From the NCBI RefSeq assembly GCF_030690345.1, contig NZ_JAUYGV010000007.1, forward strand, positions 744,001 to 808,000: a DNA stretch of 64,000 bases. Direction: 5' to 3'. The notes below the pieces were generated by a model, which had not been told where the DNA came from, searched no databases, and was given only the letters and a program-made list of their open reading frames with translations. This stretch comes from Rheinheimera sp. (lineage in GTDB: Bacteria > Pseudomonadota > Gammaproteobacteria > Enterobacterales > Alteromonadaceae). Shown in pieces: positions 44,419 to 51,538 of the stretch. Within the stretch, counting starts at the first letter, position 1. The number at the start of each line of letters is the position of its first letter. Position numbers and translations under genes: made by a program.

Positions 44419-44820
44419 TTAAAGCGTATCGTAACTGGCCTTTTTCTGAATCAACTCTATGGCGTAATTATCCGGATCGCGCACAAAGGCAATTTCGGTG
44501 GTACCGCCTTTTACCGGGCCGGGTTCACGGCTGATCACACCACCCTTAGCACGGATTTTATCGCAGGCCTCGTACACGTTTTCCACTTCCAACGCGATAT
44601 GGCCATAAGCATTGCCTAAATCGTAGCTGTCGGTATCCCAGTTATAAGTCAGTTCCAGCACGGTGTGTTCACTCTCATCGCCGTAGCCAACAAACGCCAG
44701 CGTATATTTGTATTCGGTGTTTTCTGACTGGCGCAGCAGCTTCATGCCCAGTACTTCAGTATAAAAGGCGATGGATTTTTCCAGGTTACCCACGCGCAGC
44801 ATGGTATGTAGCATTCTCAT
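44419..44820 (-). CDS. gloA: Lactoylglutathione lyase (glyoxalase I)
   Basis: A 133-aa metalloenzyme (E. coli GloA 135 aa) converting the methylglyoxal-glutathione hemithioacetal to S-lactoylglutathione. Metal ligands of the family are visible: His5 (RMLHTMLRV), Glu in VLELTYNWD (about 56), His in AYGHIALEV (about 74) and Glu in YAIELIQKK (about 122). AGGAG precedes the start. Its upstream border is one of four copies of the nth 3'-end sequence, marking where the accessory insert begins. Confidence 0.95.
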   Translation of the reverse strand: MRMLHTMLRVGNLEKSIAFYTEVLGMKLLRQSENTEYKYTLAFVGYGDESEHTVLELTYNWDTDSYDLGNAYGHIALEVENVYEACDKIRAKGGVISREPGPVKGGTTEIAFVRDPDNYAIELIQKKASYDTL

Positions 44821-44832
44821 ACAAACTCCTGT

Positions 44833-44855
44833 TCGGTTTGGTGTTTAAACTCGCA
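44833..44855 (-). repeat. nth 3'-end copy A
   Basis: On the minus strand it reads as codons for CEFKHQTE. It matches the genuine nth end (52794-52816) with four mismatches in 23 bp. It lies just upstream of gloA. This could be the left end of the inserted region. Confidence 0.7.
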
Positions 44856-45052
44856 GTGCAGGCGGTAATGGTAACATATTCTGCAGCCCCGGAAGGATAG
44901 CTCAGTACCAAAAGCGGATATTCGTGCTGGTATTTAACTTCTGAAAATCACTGTATTTGTATGCATATAAAGCCCAAGCCCGGCTCAAGCTTTGTTAGAC
45001 GGGTTAGCCCGTATTTGTCGCCGGCACAAATACCAGCTGTACCTGTAAGTTG

Positions 45053-45081
45053 TTGTAAGTTTTAAAGAAGCGGTGTAATGT
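45053..45081 (+). promoter_or_regulatory. Candidate cassette promoter in leader copy 1
   Basis: TTGTAA, 17-bp spacer, TAATGT. Both hexamers and the spacer are identical in leader copy 2, although other parts of the two leaders have diverged. It points into the cassette genes, like an integron Pc promoter. Confidence 0.5.
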
Positions 45082-45169
45082 TCTGTACATTAAATTTACA
45101 AAGACAGGTTAACCCGTGCTTAAAAGCGGGTCGACCCGCCCAATAAGCGTTATACAACTAGGGATAGCC

Positions 45170-45568
45170 GTGAAGAAATTATCCGGGTTAATTAATCTTG
45201 TTTGTCTATTGATCACATTTTCATCGAGTAGCGAGCAACACATAGACATCGATGACCTGCTAGTTGAAGCGTTTAAACTAAAGACAGAGAAAAGTTTTGA
45301 GCAATCTTATAAGTCATATTTAGCAATAATTGAGCTTGATGAAGCTTTAGATTACAGTCAAAAAGTAAACGCTTATTACGGGGCTTTAGAATTAACATTC
45401 ATATTAAAAAAAGAAGACTCTGCTGCTGAATATGGTAAGGCTTTAATTAACTTATTGGCTCAAAATAAAAAATATGAAGAAGTTTATATGAGGTTAATTA
45501 GCCGTATTTGCTTCTCTGACGATTGGGCGTTTTACAGGCACAACTTTACGGATATTTGCGTAAACTAG
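45170..45568 (+). CDS. Cassette 1: putative secreted helical protein, unknown
   Basis: A 132-aa product from a GTG at 45170 (a start at 45116 would lie within the leader). It begins with a signal-peptide-like stretch (KKLSGLINLVCLLITFSSS). The rest is rich in Glu, Lys, Leu and Tyr and probably alpha-helical, with features reminiscent of tetratricopeptide-like helices (AYYGALELTF, AAEYGKALINLLAQN), but no family was recognised. The gene is AT-rich compared with the core genes. It stands between an attI/attC-like end and attC site 1, as a cassette gene should. Confidence 0.6.
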   Translation: MKKLSGLINLVCLLITFSSSSEQHIDIDDLLVEAFKLKTEKSFEQSYKSYLAIIELDEALDYSQKVNAYYGALELTFILKKEDSAAEYGKALINLLAQNKKYEEVYMRLISRICFSDDWAFYRHNFTDICVN

Positions 45569-45570
45569 TT

Positions 45571-45651
45571 GTATAACAAGCGCCTTAAACAACGCGGCCT
45601 TCGGCCGCTGGACTCGCAACAAGTTGCTCGCCGTTTAGGCGTGCGTTAAGT
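45571..45651 (+). repeat. attC-like recombination site 1
   Basis: TATAACAAGCGCCTTAAAC opens the site and GTTTAGGCGTGCGTTAAGT closes it. The two ends are complementary with a small bulge, and GTTAAGT fits the GTTRRRY core consensus exactly. Internal hairpins (GCGGCC-TTCG-GGCCGC-like and GCAAC-AA-GTTGC) match the folded attC plan. It is nearly identical to site 2. Confidence 0.85.
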
Positions 45652-45654
45652 GTC

Positions 45655-45861
45655 ATGAGAACTGAAACCAAAACTCAAGAATGGTTCTTGAAAGATCCGA
45701 GAACCAAAAAATGGATTAGGCAGTGTGCAGCTTGCGGGCAGTATGGCAGATATCCAAAAACGCCTGATAATATTCCAAAAGCAAACTTCGAGAATATGTT
45801 CCCTGTGATGAATTTGGATGAGCGTGGTTTATGTCAGTTTTGTGCGGCAAGGTTTAAGTGA
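45655..45861 (+). CDS. Cassette 2: small zinc-ribbon-like protein
   Basis: A 68-aa protein with two CxxC pairs (RQCAACGQYG and LCQFCAARF) that could form a zinc ribbon. It is rich in Lys, Arg and aromatic residues. The ATG starts three nucleotides after attC site 1, leaving no room for a ribosome-binding site inside the cassette; expression would depend on the attC region. No family recognised. Short cassette proteins of this type are typical of chromosomal integrons. Confidence 0.6.
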   Translation: MRTETKTQEWFLKDPRTKKWIRQCAACGQYGRYPKTPDNIPKANFENMFPVMNLDERGLCQFCAARFK

Positions 45862-45879
45862 TGTGCATTATCCAAACAC

Positions 45880-45959
45880 TTAACAAGCGCCTTAAACATC
45901 GCGGCCTGCGGCCGCTGGACTCGCAACAAGTTGCTCGCCGTTTAGGCGTGCGTTAAGTG
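45880..45959 (+). repeat. attC-like recombination site 2
   Basis: TTAACAAGCGCCTTAAAC ... GTTTAGGCGTGCGTTAAGT, with two base differences from site 1 over about 80 bp. Such near-identity between successive sites is a hallmark of a sedentary chromosomal integron array. Confidence 0.85.
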
Positions 45960-45965
45960 TCCTCT

Positions 45966-46259
45966 ATGAACTGCCTTAGCTGTCACGAAAAGTTTGAAAT
46001 AGAAGAGGCTCTTGGTAAGAGTCCCTTCTCGTGGCCGGAGATGGGCGCATTTTGGTATGAATGTGAGTCTTGCGGAAAGGGAAACCATATCAATGTGTTG
46101 GAAGGAGGGTATGGTCAGATCAGAATTCTCGGTGCGCCGGGGCCTAGCTGGGAGCAGGTTGTATTCTTTCCATGCGCATCACTTCATGTTCGTAAAGCCC
46201 CTGGGTTTCTGCATGTATGGGTGGGGGGGAACCACTATGAAGTGGCTGCAAGGCGGTAA
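45966..46259 (+). CDS. Cassette 3: small protein with two CxxC motifs
   Basis: A 97-aa protein from ATG 45966; a GTG at 45957 lies within the attC core and is rejected. Cysteine pairs in MNCLSCHEKF and YECESCGKGN suggest a zinc-binding domain at the N-terminus, followed by a beta-rich tail (FFPCASLHVRKAPGFLHVWV). No family recognised. It ends four nucleotides before attC site 3. Confidence 0.6.
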   Translation: MNCLSCHEKFEIEEALGKSPFSWPEMGAFWYECESCGKGNHINVLEGGYGQIRILGAPGPSWEQVVFFPCASLHVRKAPGFLHVWVGGNHYEVAARR

Positions 46260-46262
46260 ACA

Positions 46263-46346
46263 CTTAACAAGACGCATCACTCGCGGCCTTCGGTCGCTGG
46301 GACGCCAACCGCATCGCGGTCGTCGCCCGTGTGCTTTGCGTTATAC
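46263..46346 (+). repeat. attC-like recombination site 3
   Basis: TTAACAAGACGCATCAC ... GTGTGCTTTGCGTTATAC with an internal GCGGCC-TTCGGTCGC hairpin and GCATCGCGG... It is diverged from sites 1 and 2, but the outer arms still pair (TAAC with GTTA, GC-rich inner parts). Confidence 0.7.
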
Positions 46347-46363
46347 ATTTTGGAGAGTTTAGC

Positions 46364-46645
46364 GTGAGCAATTTAGCACCAGCTCAGAATCCAATTCTTA
46401 CAGTTATTTGGCTTGTTCTCGGACTTGCTGTTGTATCAGCTGCAATTGCAGCACTAATAGGTAACGGGCCTTTTATTGCTCCTGCGCTACTTATGATGTC
46501 AATAATACTCTTTATGTTAAGCGCGCAGCGGACTCAGCGTTTTGCGATGGAGCCAACTAAATTTAAAAAGCGCATGCAATTTGTCGCATTTTCCACGGTT
46601 ATTCTCAGCAGCCTGTCCATTGTGTTTAATTCGGCGGTGCAGTAA
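46364..46645 (+). CDS. Cassette 4: small membrane protein
   Basis: A 93-aa protein with three hydrophobic helices (about 12-33, 38-56, 72-91) and a basic stretch KFKKRMQ before the third. The GTG at 46364 is chosen because GGAGAG lies 8 nt upstream; the frame is open further back into the attC site. Function unknown. Confidence 0.6.
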   Translation: MSNLAPAQNPILTVIWLVLGLAVVSAAIAALIGNGPFIAPALLMMSIILFMLSAQRTQRFAMEPTKFKKRMQFVAFSTVILSSLSIVFNSAVQ

Positions 46646-46662
46646 ATGTATAACAATGCGCT
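46646..46662 (+). repeat. Truncated attC site after cassette 4
   Basis: TATAACAATGCGC looks like the first arm of an attC site, but no matching second arm (GCGTTAT-type) follows before the next gene at 46726. The site seems to be deleted, fusing cassettes 4 and 5. Confidence 0.45.
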
Positions 46663-46725
46663 ATTCCTATATAGGAACAAAATACATTGAAGATTTTAAG
46701 GATATTTTTTATATGGAGTTTGTTT

Positions 46726-47163
46726 ATGGCAGAAGCCGTAGCTGAAAACATTTACTTCACTGCTCAAGGAGAGCAAGACGGTAAGCCCATTATCTATCGA
46801 AGCATGGAAAAAGTACCTGAAGGTCAAACTGAGGCTGACTTTCCAACCCTAATAAATATTTATTGGTCATTTGAGTCAGATGCAAATAATGGCATGCCTG
46901 ATTCTCAAACAAATGCGGATCAGATTGCATTTGAGGACGCGATTGACTCACTTGATCAAAATGGTGTTAGTCATCTAATGCTGGTAGTCACAGGTAACGG
47001 ACGCAAAGAATGGATTTGGTATGTCAAAGATGTAGAGGGTTGGATGGGAAAATTGAACGAACTACTTTCCGGTCACAAAGTTTATCCTGTTGAGATCGAG
47101 ATAGAGCAAGATCAAAACTGGTCGACCTACCATAATTTTGTATCCGGGGTTAAAGGAATATAA
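46726..47163 (+). CDS. Cassette 5: DUF695 family protein
   Basis: A 145-aa cytoplasmic protein. The central IYWSF, FEDAIDSL and LMLVVTGNGRKEWIWYVKDV pattern is the DUF695 type as I remember it; function unknown. ATG 46726 with GGAG upstream is preferred to a TTG 13 codons earlier, which would add a false hydrophobic leader. It is AT-rich. Its stop lies inside TATAACAAGG, a cassette-like end. Confidence 0.65.
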   Translation: MAEAVAENIYFTAQGEQDGKPIIYRSMEKVPEGQTEADFPTLINIYWSFESDANNGMPDSQTNADQIAFEDAIDSLDQNGVSHLMLVVTGNGRKEWIWYVKDVEGWMGKLNELLSGHKVYPVEIEIEQDQNWSTYHNFVSGVKGI

Positions 47164-47433
47164 CAAGGTGATTAGTTTCGTCCCGGCCAGAAACAGCGTG
47201 GTTTTCACTGGACTGCCTAAAGCTGCGCTGTGGCGCAGTCAATTAGCAAAGCGCTAATATCCGCTTCTCGCTTAATCAGCTGTTCTATTATTCCGTCTTT
47301 TCTTTAAACTCACACAAATCTTCAATAAGCCGCCAGTGTTCGATAGCGAACAGAAGTGCAAGTCGATTGCCACTACGCTGCAGAACCCGAACAGGTTTAA
47401 TCCAGCCACGTGCGAGGTCCATAGGTACTTTTT
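47164..47433. other. 270-bp junction between cassette 5 and the KaiC operon
   Basis: It opens with TAACAAGGTG, the first arm of an attC with no second arm. It also has stems CTGCGC-TGTG-GCGCAG and TTAGC-AAA-GCGCTAA. It then holds nth 3'-end copy B. A 44-codon minus-strand frame (47288-47422) reads through the copy and ends IEDLCEFKEKTE. It is probably not a gene but a junction. Confidence 0.6.
47288..47335 (-). repeat. nth 3'-end copy B (47292-47314 core)
   Basis: The minus strand encodes LIEDLCEFKEKTE followed by a stop. The native Nth end is IIEDLCEFKDKTEA. Agreement runs for about 13 codons, the longest among the copies, and most base differences are synonymous. This supports homology by duplication of the nth end rather than chance. 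Confidence 0.75.
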
Positions 47434-47850
47434 ATGCAGATACATGATTTGCCGCTGCGACAGCTAATCATTGAATTGACCGAACCTGATGCAGAAAAAA
47501 TGCTGGATACCGCGATTGATCGGTGGCAGCTGATAGCGGCCCATATGATTTCAATTCTTGGTGAGGGAGGGTTCAATTCACTTTATGAACGCAGTGTCAT
47601 CCTTACCCGGTCGACATTTCCCTGGCTGTTGAGCAGCGGATGGCAGCCAGCAACAGAGCAGCGATTCATCGCCTTAAGGGCAAGCCTGGAAAGCCAAACG
47701 ACGGCGCTTGCCAGTGCAGCAGACGGCCTGCTGCTGGCCAATTTTACTGCCATTTTGGAGTCTCTTATCGGCGCGCAGCTTACCACCCGTATTTTTCTAT
47801 CTGCTTTGGGAAAAAACGCGTCTCCTGATCGAAAAGGAGTTAAAAAATGA
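47434..47850 (+). CDS. KaiC-operon 138-aa helical protein, unknown
   Basis: A 138-aa acidic, helical protein with a conserved-looking LGEGGFNSLYERSV and FPWLLSSGWQPATEQRF. No family was recognised. It ends inside the KaiC-like ATPase gene with a 4-nt overlap (ATGA-type), so expression is coupled and a partnership with that ATPase is plausible. It has no cysteines and no signal peptide. Confidence 0.65.
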   Translation: MQIHDLPLRQLIIELTEPDAEKMLDTAIDRWQLIAAHMISILGEGGFNSLYERSVILTRSTFPWLLSSGWQPATEQRFIALRASLESQTTALASAADGLLLANFTAILESLIGAQLTTRIFLSALGKNASPDRKGVKK

Positions 47851-49322
47851 CTAAAAAAGCAAATATACGCCGCCTAAGCACAGAGGTACCCGGTTTAGAC
47901 AACCTGTTGGGTGGGGGCTTGCCGGAGTTTTCGTTCAATCTGATCGTTGGCACGCCGGGCAGCGGCAAAACCACGCTCGCCCACCAAATGATGTTCTCGC
48001 TGGCCACTCCTGATAGCAAAGCACTGTACTTCACGGTGCTCGGAGAACCTGCATTGAAGATGCTGCGTTATCAACAGCAGTTTGCATTTTTTGATATCAG
48101 CAAGATTGAGGAGTCGATCCAATTCGTCAACCTGTCAGCAGAGCTGTTGGATGGCGCTTTTGACCGGGTGTTGTCGCACATCGCCGAAAAAATCAAAGCC
48201 TATGCGCCAAAATTTATTTTTGTCGATTCGTTTCGCTCGCTGGCGCGCTCCGCAAAAGAACATACCCAAGGTGATTTGGACTTACCGCAGTTTGTGCAAC
48301 AACTGAGTATACAAATGAACAGTTGGCAGGCAACTTCATTTTTGATCGGCGAATATGTATTGCCGGAGTCAGAGACCAGCCCCCTTTTTGCCATGGCCGA
48401 TGGCATTGTATGTCTGTCACAGAGTTTGCATCGAAATTCAATGCTGCGAAAAATTCAGGTGATCAAAATGCGTGGCCAGGCGCAACGCTCCGGTTTGCAC
48501 ACCTTTCGCATTGATGATGATGGCGTGCGGATTTTCCCACGGGCTATTGTCAAAGGCTCGATATCGACCAAAGTTGCTCCCGGGAATCCCGGCTCAGAGA
48601 CTCGGGTGGCGGTGGGAACGCCCCGCCTTGATGACATGCTGGGCGGCGGTTTGCCGGTGGGTTATTCGTTGCTGGTGGTAGGCCCTTCGGGGTGCGGCAA
48701 ATCCATATTGGCGACCCAATTTCTCGCTGAAGGAGTACGCCAGGGTGAGCCGGGTGTTATTGCGGCCTTTGAAAAAAGTCCCAGCCAATTGTTGGGTAAT
48801 AAGAGGCTGTATTCGCTGGTGGAGTCGGGAGACGTGGGCGTGATCAACACCCGCTCGCTGGATTTGTCGATTGACGAAACCTTGCATGACATGCTGAAAA
48901 TGATTGAAAAAATGAAAGCAAAGCGCGTGGTCATTGACTCTTTGTCCGGATTTGAGCTGGCACTGGCGCCTGAATTTAGCGAAAACTTCCGCGCCTCCCT
49001 GTACCGGATGATTGCCGAATTGACCGACTTGCGCGTCACCATATTAATGACCTCGGAACTGGAAGACCGCTACACCGATTTGCGTTTCAGTCCCTTTGGC
49101 AATGCTTTTCTGGCGGACGCCATCATCATGCAACGCTACATTGAACTTGCCGGTCAATTTAAGCGCGTCATCTCGGTTGTTAAGGTGCGCAGCAGTGCCC
49201 ACAGCAAAGACATTCGACTATTTGAGATTACCGATGACGGCATCGTCATTGGCGAAGTTTTATCTGACTATAGTGGCATCACGACAGGTAGCCCCGGGAT
49301 CGACCGATATGACAAAGAATAA
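47847..49322 (+). CDS. KaiC-like double-domain RecA-superfamily ATPase
   Basis: A 491-aa protein made of two KaiC domains. Each starts with a GLD-LLGGGLP signature and has a Walker A: GTPGSGKT at 35-42 and GPSGCGKS at 279-286. From memory of KaiC, the paired catalytic glutamates after the ATPase strand are G-E in domain 1 (VLGEPALKM) and E-K in domain 2 (FEKSPSQLL), so activity may be reduced. The KaiC phosphosites (Ser-Thr) align with Ala-Phe (LAD context), so the circadian phosphorylation cycle is unlikely. No kaiA or kaiB is near. It overlaps the GGDEF-EAL gene by 14 nt, suggesting it controls c-di-GMP output. Confidence 0.9.
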   Translation: MTKKANIRRLSTEVPGLDNLLGGGLPEFSFNLIVGTPGSGKTTLAHQMMFSLATPDSKALYFTVLGEPALKMLRYQQQFAFFDISKIEESIQFVNLSAELLDGAFDRVLSHIAEKIKAYAPKFIFVDSFRSLARSAKEHTQGDLDLPQFVQQLSIQMNSWQATSFLIGEYVLPESETSPLFAMADGIVCLSQSLHRNSMLRKIQVIKMRGQAQRSGLHTFRIDDDGVRIFPRAIVKGSISTKVAPGNPGSETRVAVGTPRLDDMLGGGLPVGYSLLVVGPSGCGKSILATQFLAEGVRQGEPGVIAAFEKSPSQLLGNKRLYSLVESGDVGVINTRSLDLSIDETLHDMLKMIEKMKAKRVVIDSLSGFELALAPEFSENFRASLYRMIAELTDLRVTILMTSELEDRYTDLRFSPFGNAFLADAIIMQRYIELAGQFKRVISVVKVRSSAHSKDIRLFEITDDGIVIGEVLSDYSGITTGSPGIDRYDKE

Positions 49323-51144
49323 AAGCCGCGCTGTCGCCAGGGGTGGCGCTAAGCCACCGTCGGATCTGACTCAGCAGCAAAAGAAACCTATTCCGGCCAG
49401 CCGGGCCAGCGCTACCCGGGACAGCGCCACCGGGGATAGTGCCCCCCTGGAAAATGAGAGAGCAAAGCGGAAAAATTCGCTAAGCGACGACGAAGCGGCC
49501 TTGCTGTGCCGAAAAAAATTGGTCGCTGCACGAGAGCATACAATGAATGCGCGTGAAAACGCTTCCGAGGCACGCGAAAACGCTTCTGAGGCACGTGAAC
49601 ATACGGTGTTGGTGCGCGAAGGCGCCGCCCAGACGCGGGAAGAAGAAACCAGTTCACGCGAAGATATCGCCGCCAAGCTTGAGGACGCGCTGCAACTGAC
49701 ACAGCTGGAGCTGCAGCTGCAGTCGTCTGAGCACAACGCCATGCTGCAAGAAGCGAACACCCGCTTAGTTTTAGCCACCCTGGCCGCACAAGGGCAAGCA
49801 GAACAAATCGAAAAGGTCAGAGTTGAGCTTGAGCATTTGGCCCATCACGACGCGCTTACCAACTTGCCCAATCGAGTGCTGCTAAGAGACCGCCTGAGCC
49901 AGGCCATTGAAGCGGCAAATCGCCAAGGCCGACAGCTCGGCGTCATGTTTATGGATATTGACCGTTTTAAAAACATAAACGACTCCTTAGGACATGCCGT
50001 TGGTGACCAACTGCTGCAGTCGGTAGCAAAGCGGCTGCTGAGTAGTGTTCGTGTCTCGGACACCGTTAGTCGGCAAGGCGGTGATGAATTCGTGTTGCTG
50101 CTGCCCTTCATTGAAGGTCCGGATGGTGCACAGCTGTCCGCCAGGAAGATCCTGACGGTGTTGGCGCATCCCCATAACGTTGGCGGGCATGATCTTCATA
50201 TCACTTTTAGTATTGGCATCGCTATTTATCCCGCTGACGGCGGGGATGCGGAAGTCTTGCTCAAACATGCGGACATTGCCATGTTTTACGCTAAGGAAAG
50301 CGGGCGTAACAATTACAAATTTTTTGCGCAAGAAATGATCGAGCGGGCCGTGGAGCGGCAATCTATCGAGGCCAGCCTGCACCTGGCGCTGAAACGAAAC
50401 GAATTTGTGCTGCACTACCAGCCTAAAATAGACCTGCACACTGGTGCTATTGTCGGCGTGGAGGCGCTCATTCGCTGGCAACACCCGCAGCGTGGCTTGC
50501 TGCTGCCAGGACACTTCGTGTCCATTGCAGAAGACTGTGGTCTGATCCTGCCAATTGGTCGCTGGGTGCTGCGCGAAGCCTGTTTACAAGCGGGTTTTTG
50601 GCTCAATGCAGGGCTGCCTGCCATTACCGTGGCAGTCAACACCTCCGCGCTCGAATTTCGCTCGGAAGCATTTCTGGAAAATGTCCGCGCAACGCTCAAA
50701 ACCACAGGTTTGGACCCGCACCTTCTGGAAATAGAACTGACCGAAAGCATTCTGATGCGGGATGTGGAGTCGACCAACTCCGTGCTGCATTCGCTTTCGG
50801 ACATGGGCATCAGGCTGTCGATCGATGACTTTGGAACCGGTTATTCAAGCTTGAACTATTTGCGGCGGTTTCCGATCAATACCCTGAAGATCGACAAGTG
50901 TTTTGTCAACCAGCTCAATGCCAACCCAGACGATGCCACCATTGTGCAGGCAGTAATCAGCATGGGCAAAAGCTTGCATCAACGGGTGATAGCGGAAGGC
51001 GTGGAAACACAAGAGCAGTATGCATTCCTTCTGGCTGAGAATTGCGACGAAGGACAAGGGTATTACTTCGGTTTTCCGATGGAGCCGCAGTCGCTGGCCG
51101 CGTTACTTAAAGCCGGTGGCTCACTGATCCCGGCGTCAGATTAG
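49309..51144 (+). CDS. GGDEF-EAL c-di-GMP turnover protein
   Basis: A 611-aa protein from ATG 49309 (further upstream codons lie inside the ATPase gene). The N-terminal ~170 residues are charged, coiled-coil, with the repeated unit ARENASEAREHT-like. The GGDEF domain keeps GGDEF at 257-261 with an RxxD inhibitory site at 248-251. The EAL domain keeps EAL at 385-387, the downstream IDDFGTGYSS and KID, and a Gln-rich GYYFG end. Both activities are possible; in such tandem proteins one often dominates. There is no membrane segment, so it is cytosolic. Its partner is probably the KaiC-like ATPase. Confidence 0.92.
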   Translation: MTKNKSRAVARGGAKPPSDLTQQQKKPIPASRASATRDSATGDSAPLENERAKRKNSLSDDEAALLCRKKLVAAREHTMNARENASEARENASEAREHTVLVREGAAQTREEETSSREDIAAKLEDALQLTQLELQLQSSEHNAMLQEANTRLVLATLAAQGQAEQIEKVRVELEHLAHHDALTNLPNRVLLRDRLSQAIEAANRQGRQLGVMFMDIDRFKNINDSLGHAVGDQLLQSVAKRLLSSVRVSDTVSRQGGDEFVLLLPFIEGPDGAQLSARKILTVLAHPHNVGGHDLHITFSIGIAIYPADGGDAEVLLKHADIAMFYAKESGRNNYKFFAQEMIERAVERQSIEASLHLALKRNEFVLHYQPKIDLHTGAIVGVEALIRWQHPQRGLLLPGHFVSIAEDCGLILPIGRWVLREACLQAGFWLNAGLPAITVAVNTSALEFRSEAFLENVRATLKTTGLDPHLLEIELTESILMRDVESTNSVLHSLSDMGIRLSIDDFGTGYSSLNYLRRFPINTLKIDKCFVNQLNANPDDATIVQAVISMGKSLHQRVIAEGVETQEQYAFLLAENCDEGQGYYFGFPMEPQSLAALLKAGGSLIPASD

Positions 51145-51199
51145 GTTTTAGTAGCAATAAGCAAGGTTTGCTTAAGTAATCTTGCCGCCATTTGCCTAG

Positions 51200-51222
51200 T
51201 CGGTTTTGTCTTTAAACTCGCA
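51200..51222 (-). repeat. nth 3'-end copy C
   Basis: TCGGTTTTGTCTTTAAACTC... differs from the genuine nth end (52794-52816) by a single base across 23 bp. On the minus strand it encodes CEFKDKTD and then a stop. It lies 55 nt after the GGDEF-EAL gene. Confidence 0.75.
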
Positions 51223-51420
51223 GTGCAGGCGGTAATGGTAATATATTCTGCTGCCCATGCAGGATAGCTCTGTACTAAAAGCAGATATTCATCCTGGTAC
51301 TCAACTTCTGAAAATCGCTGTGTTTGCATACATATAATGCCCAAGCCCGGTTCGTGCTTTGTTAGGAGGATTAACCCGTATTTGTCGGCAGTACAAAATA
51401 TCAGCTGTACCTGTAAGTTG

Positions 51421-51449
51421 TTGTAAGTTTTAAAGAAGCGGTGTAATGT
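51421..51449 (+). promoter_or_regulatory. Candidate cassette promoter in leader copy 2
   Basis: TTGTAA, 17-bp spacer, TAATGT, identical in sequence to the element at 45053-45081, about 90 nt before the next gene. Confidence 0.5.
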
Positions 51450-51538
51450 TCTGTACATTAAATTTACAAAGGCAGGTTAACCCGTGTTTAAAAGCGGGTT
51501 GAACCGCCTAATAAGCGTTATATTTTCAAGGCAGATTT

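Larger units (their letters stand above)
44833..45154 (+). repeat. Leader repeat copy 1 (~322 bp), starting with an nth 3'-end sequence
   Basis: This stretch aligns along its full length with 51200-51522. Identity is near-perfect over the last ~130 bp (from GTACCTGTAAGTTGTTGTAA to AAGCGTTATA) and lower in the first half. It opens with the 23-bp nth-tail copy (44833-44855) and ends in GCGTTATAC, an integron-like core sequence; TAACCCGTGCTT at 45110 could pair with it (AAGCGTTA). A duplicated leader before two cassette runs suggests an attI-like region with promoter, but no integrase gene is present. Confidence 0.8.
51200..51522 (+). repeat. Leader repeat copy 2 (~323 bp)
   Basis: It aligns with 44833-45154. 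Differences include a one-nucleotide indel and scattered substitutions in the first half; the final ~130 bp are nearly identical. It begins with nth-tail copy C (51200-51222, minus strand CEFKDKTD) and ends AAGCGTTATAT, then a cassette gene. A 105-codon minus-strand frame spans it but is interrupted in copy 1. Confidence 0.8.

Noticed and set aside
45571-45959. Reading the attC-like sites as transcription terminators
   Set aside because: The stems lack T runs, and the long complementary outer arms with GTTRRRY cores fit recombination sites better.
47288-47422. A 44-codon minus-strand frame resembling a Phd/YefM-type antitoxin end
   Set aside because: Its last 13 codons match the nth tail, there is no toxin gene beside it, and the first half has no family signature. 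It is treated as a copy of the nth end.
47847-49322. A circadian KaiABC clock
   Set aside because: No kaiA or kaiB is present, the phosphosites are absent and catalytic glutamates are changed. Only a KaiC-like ATPase is supported.
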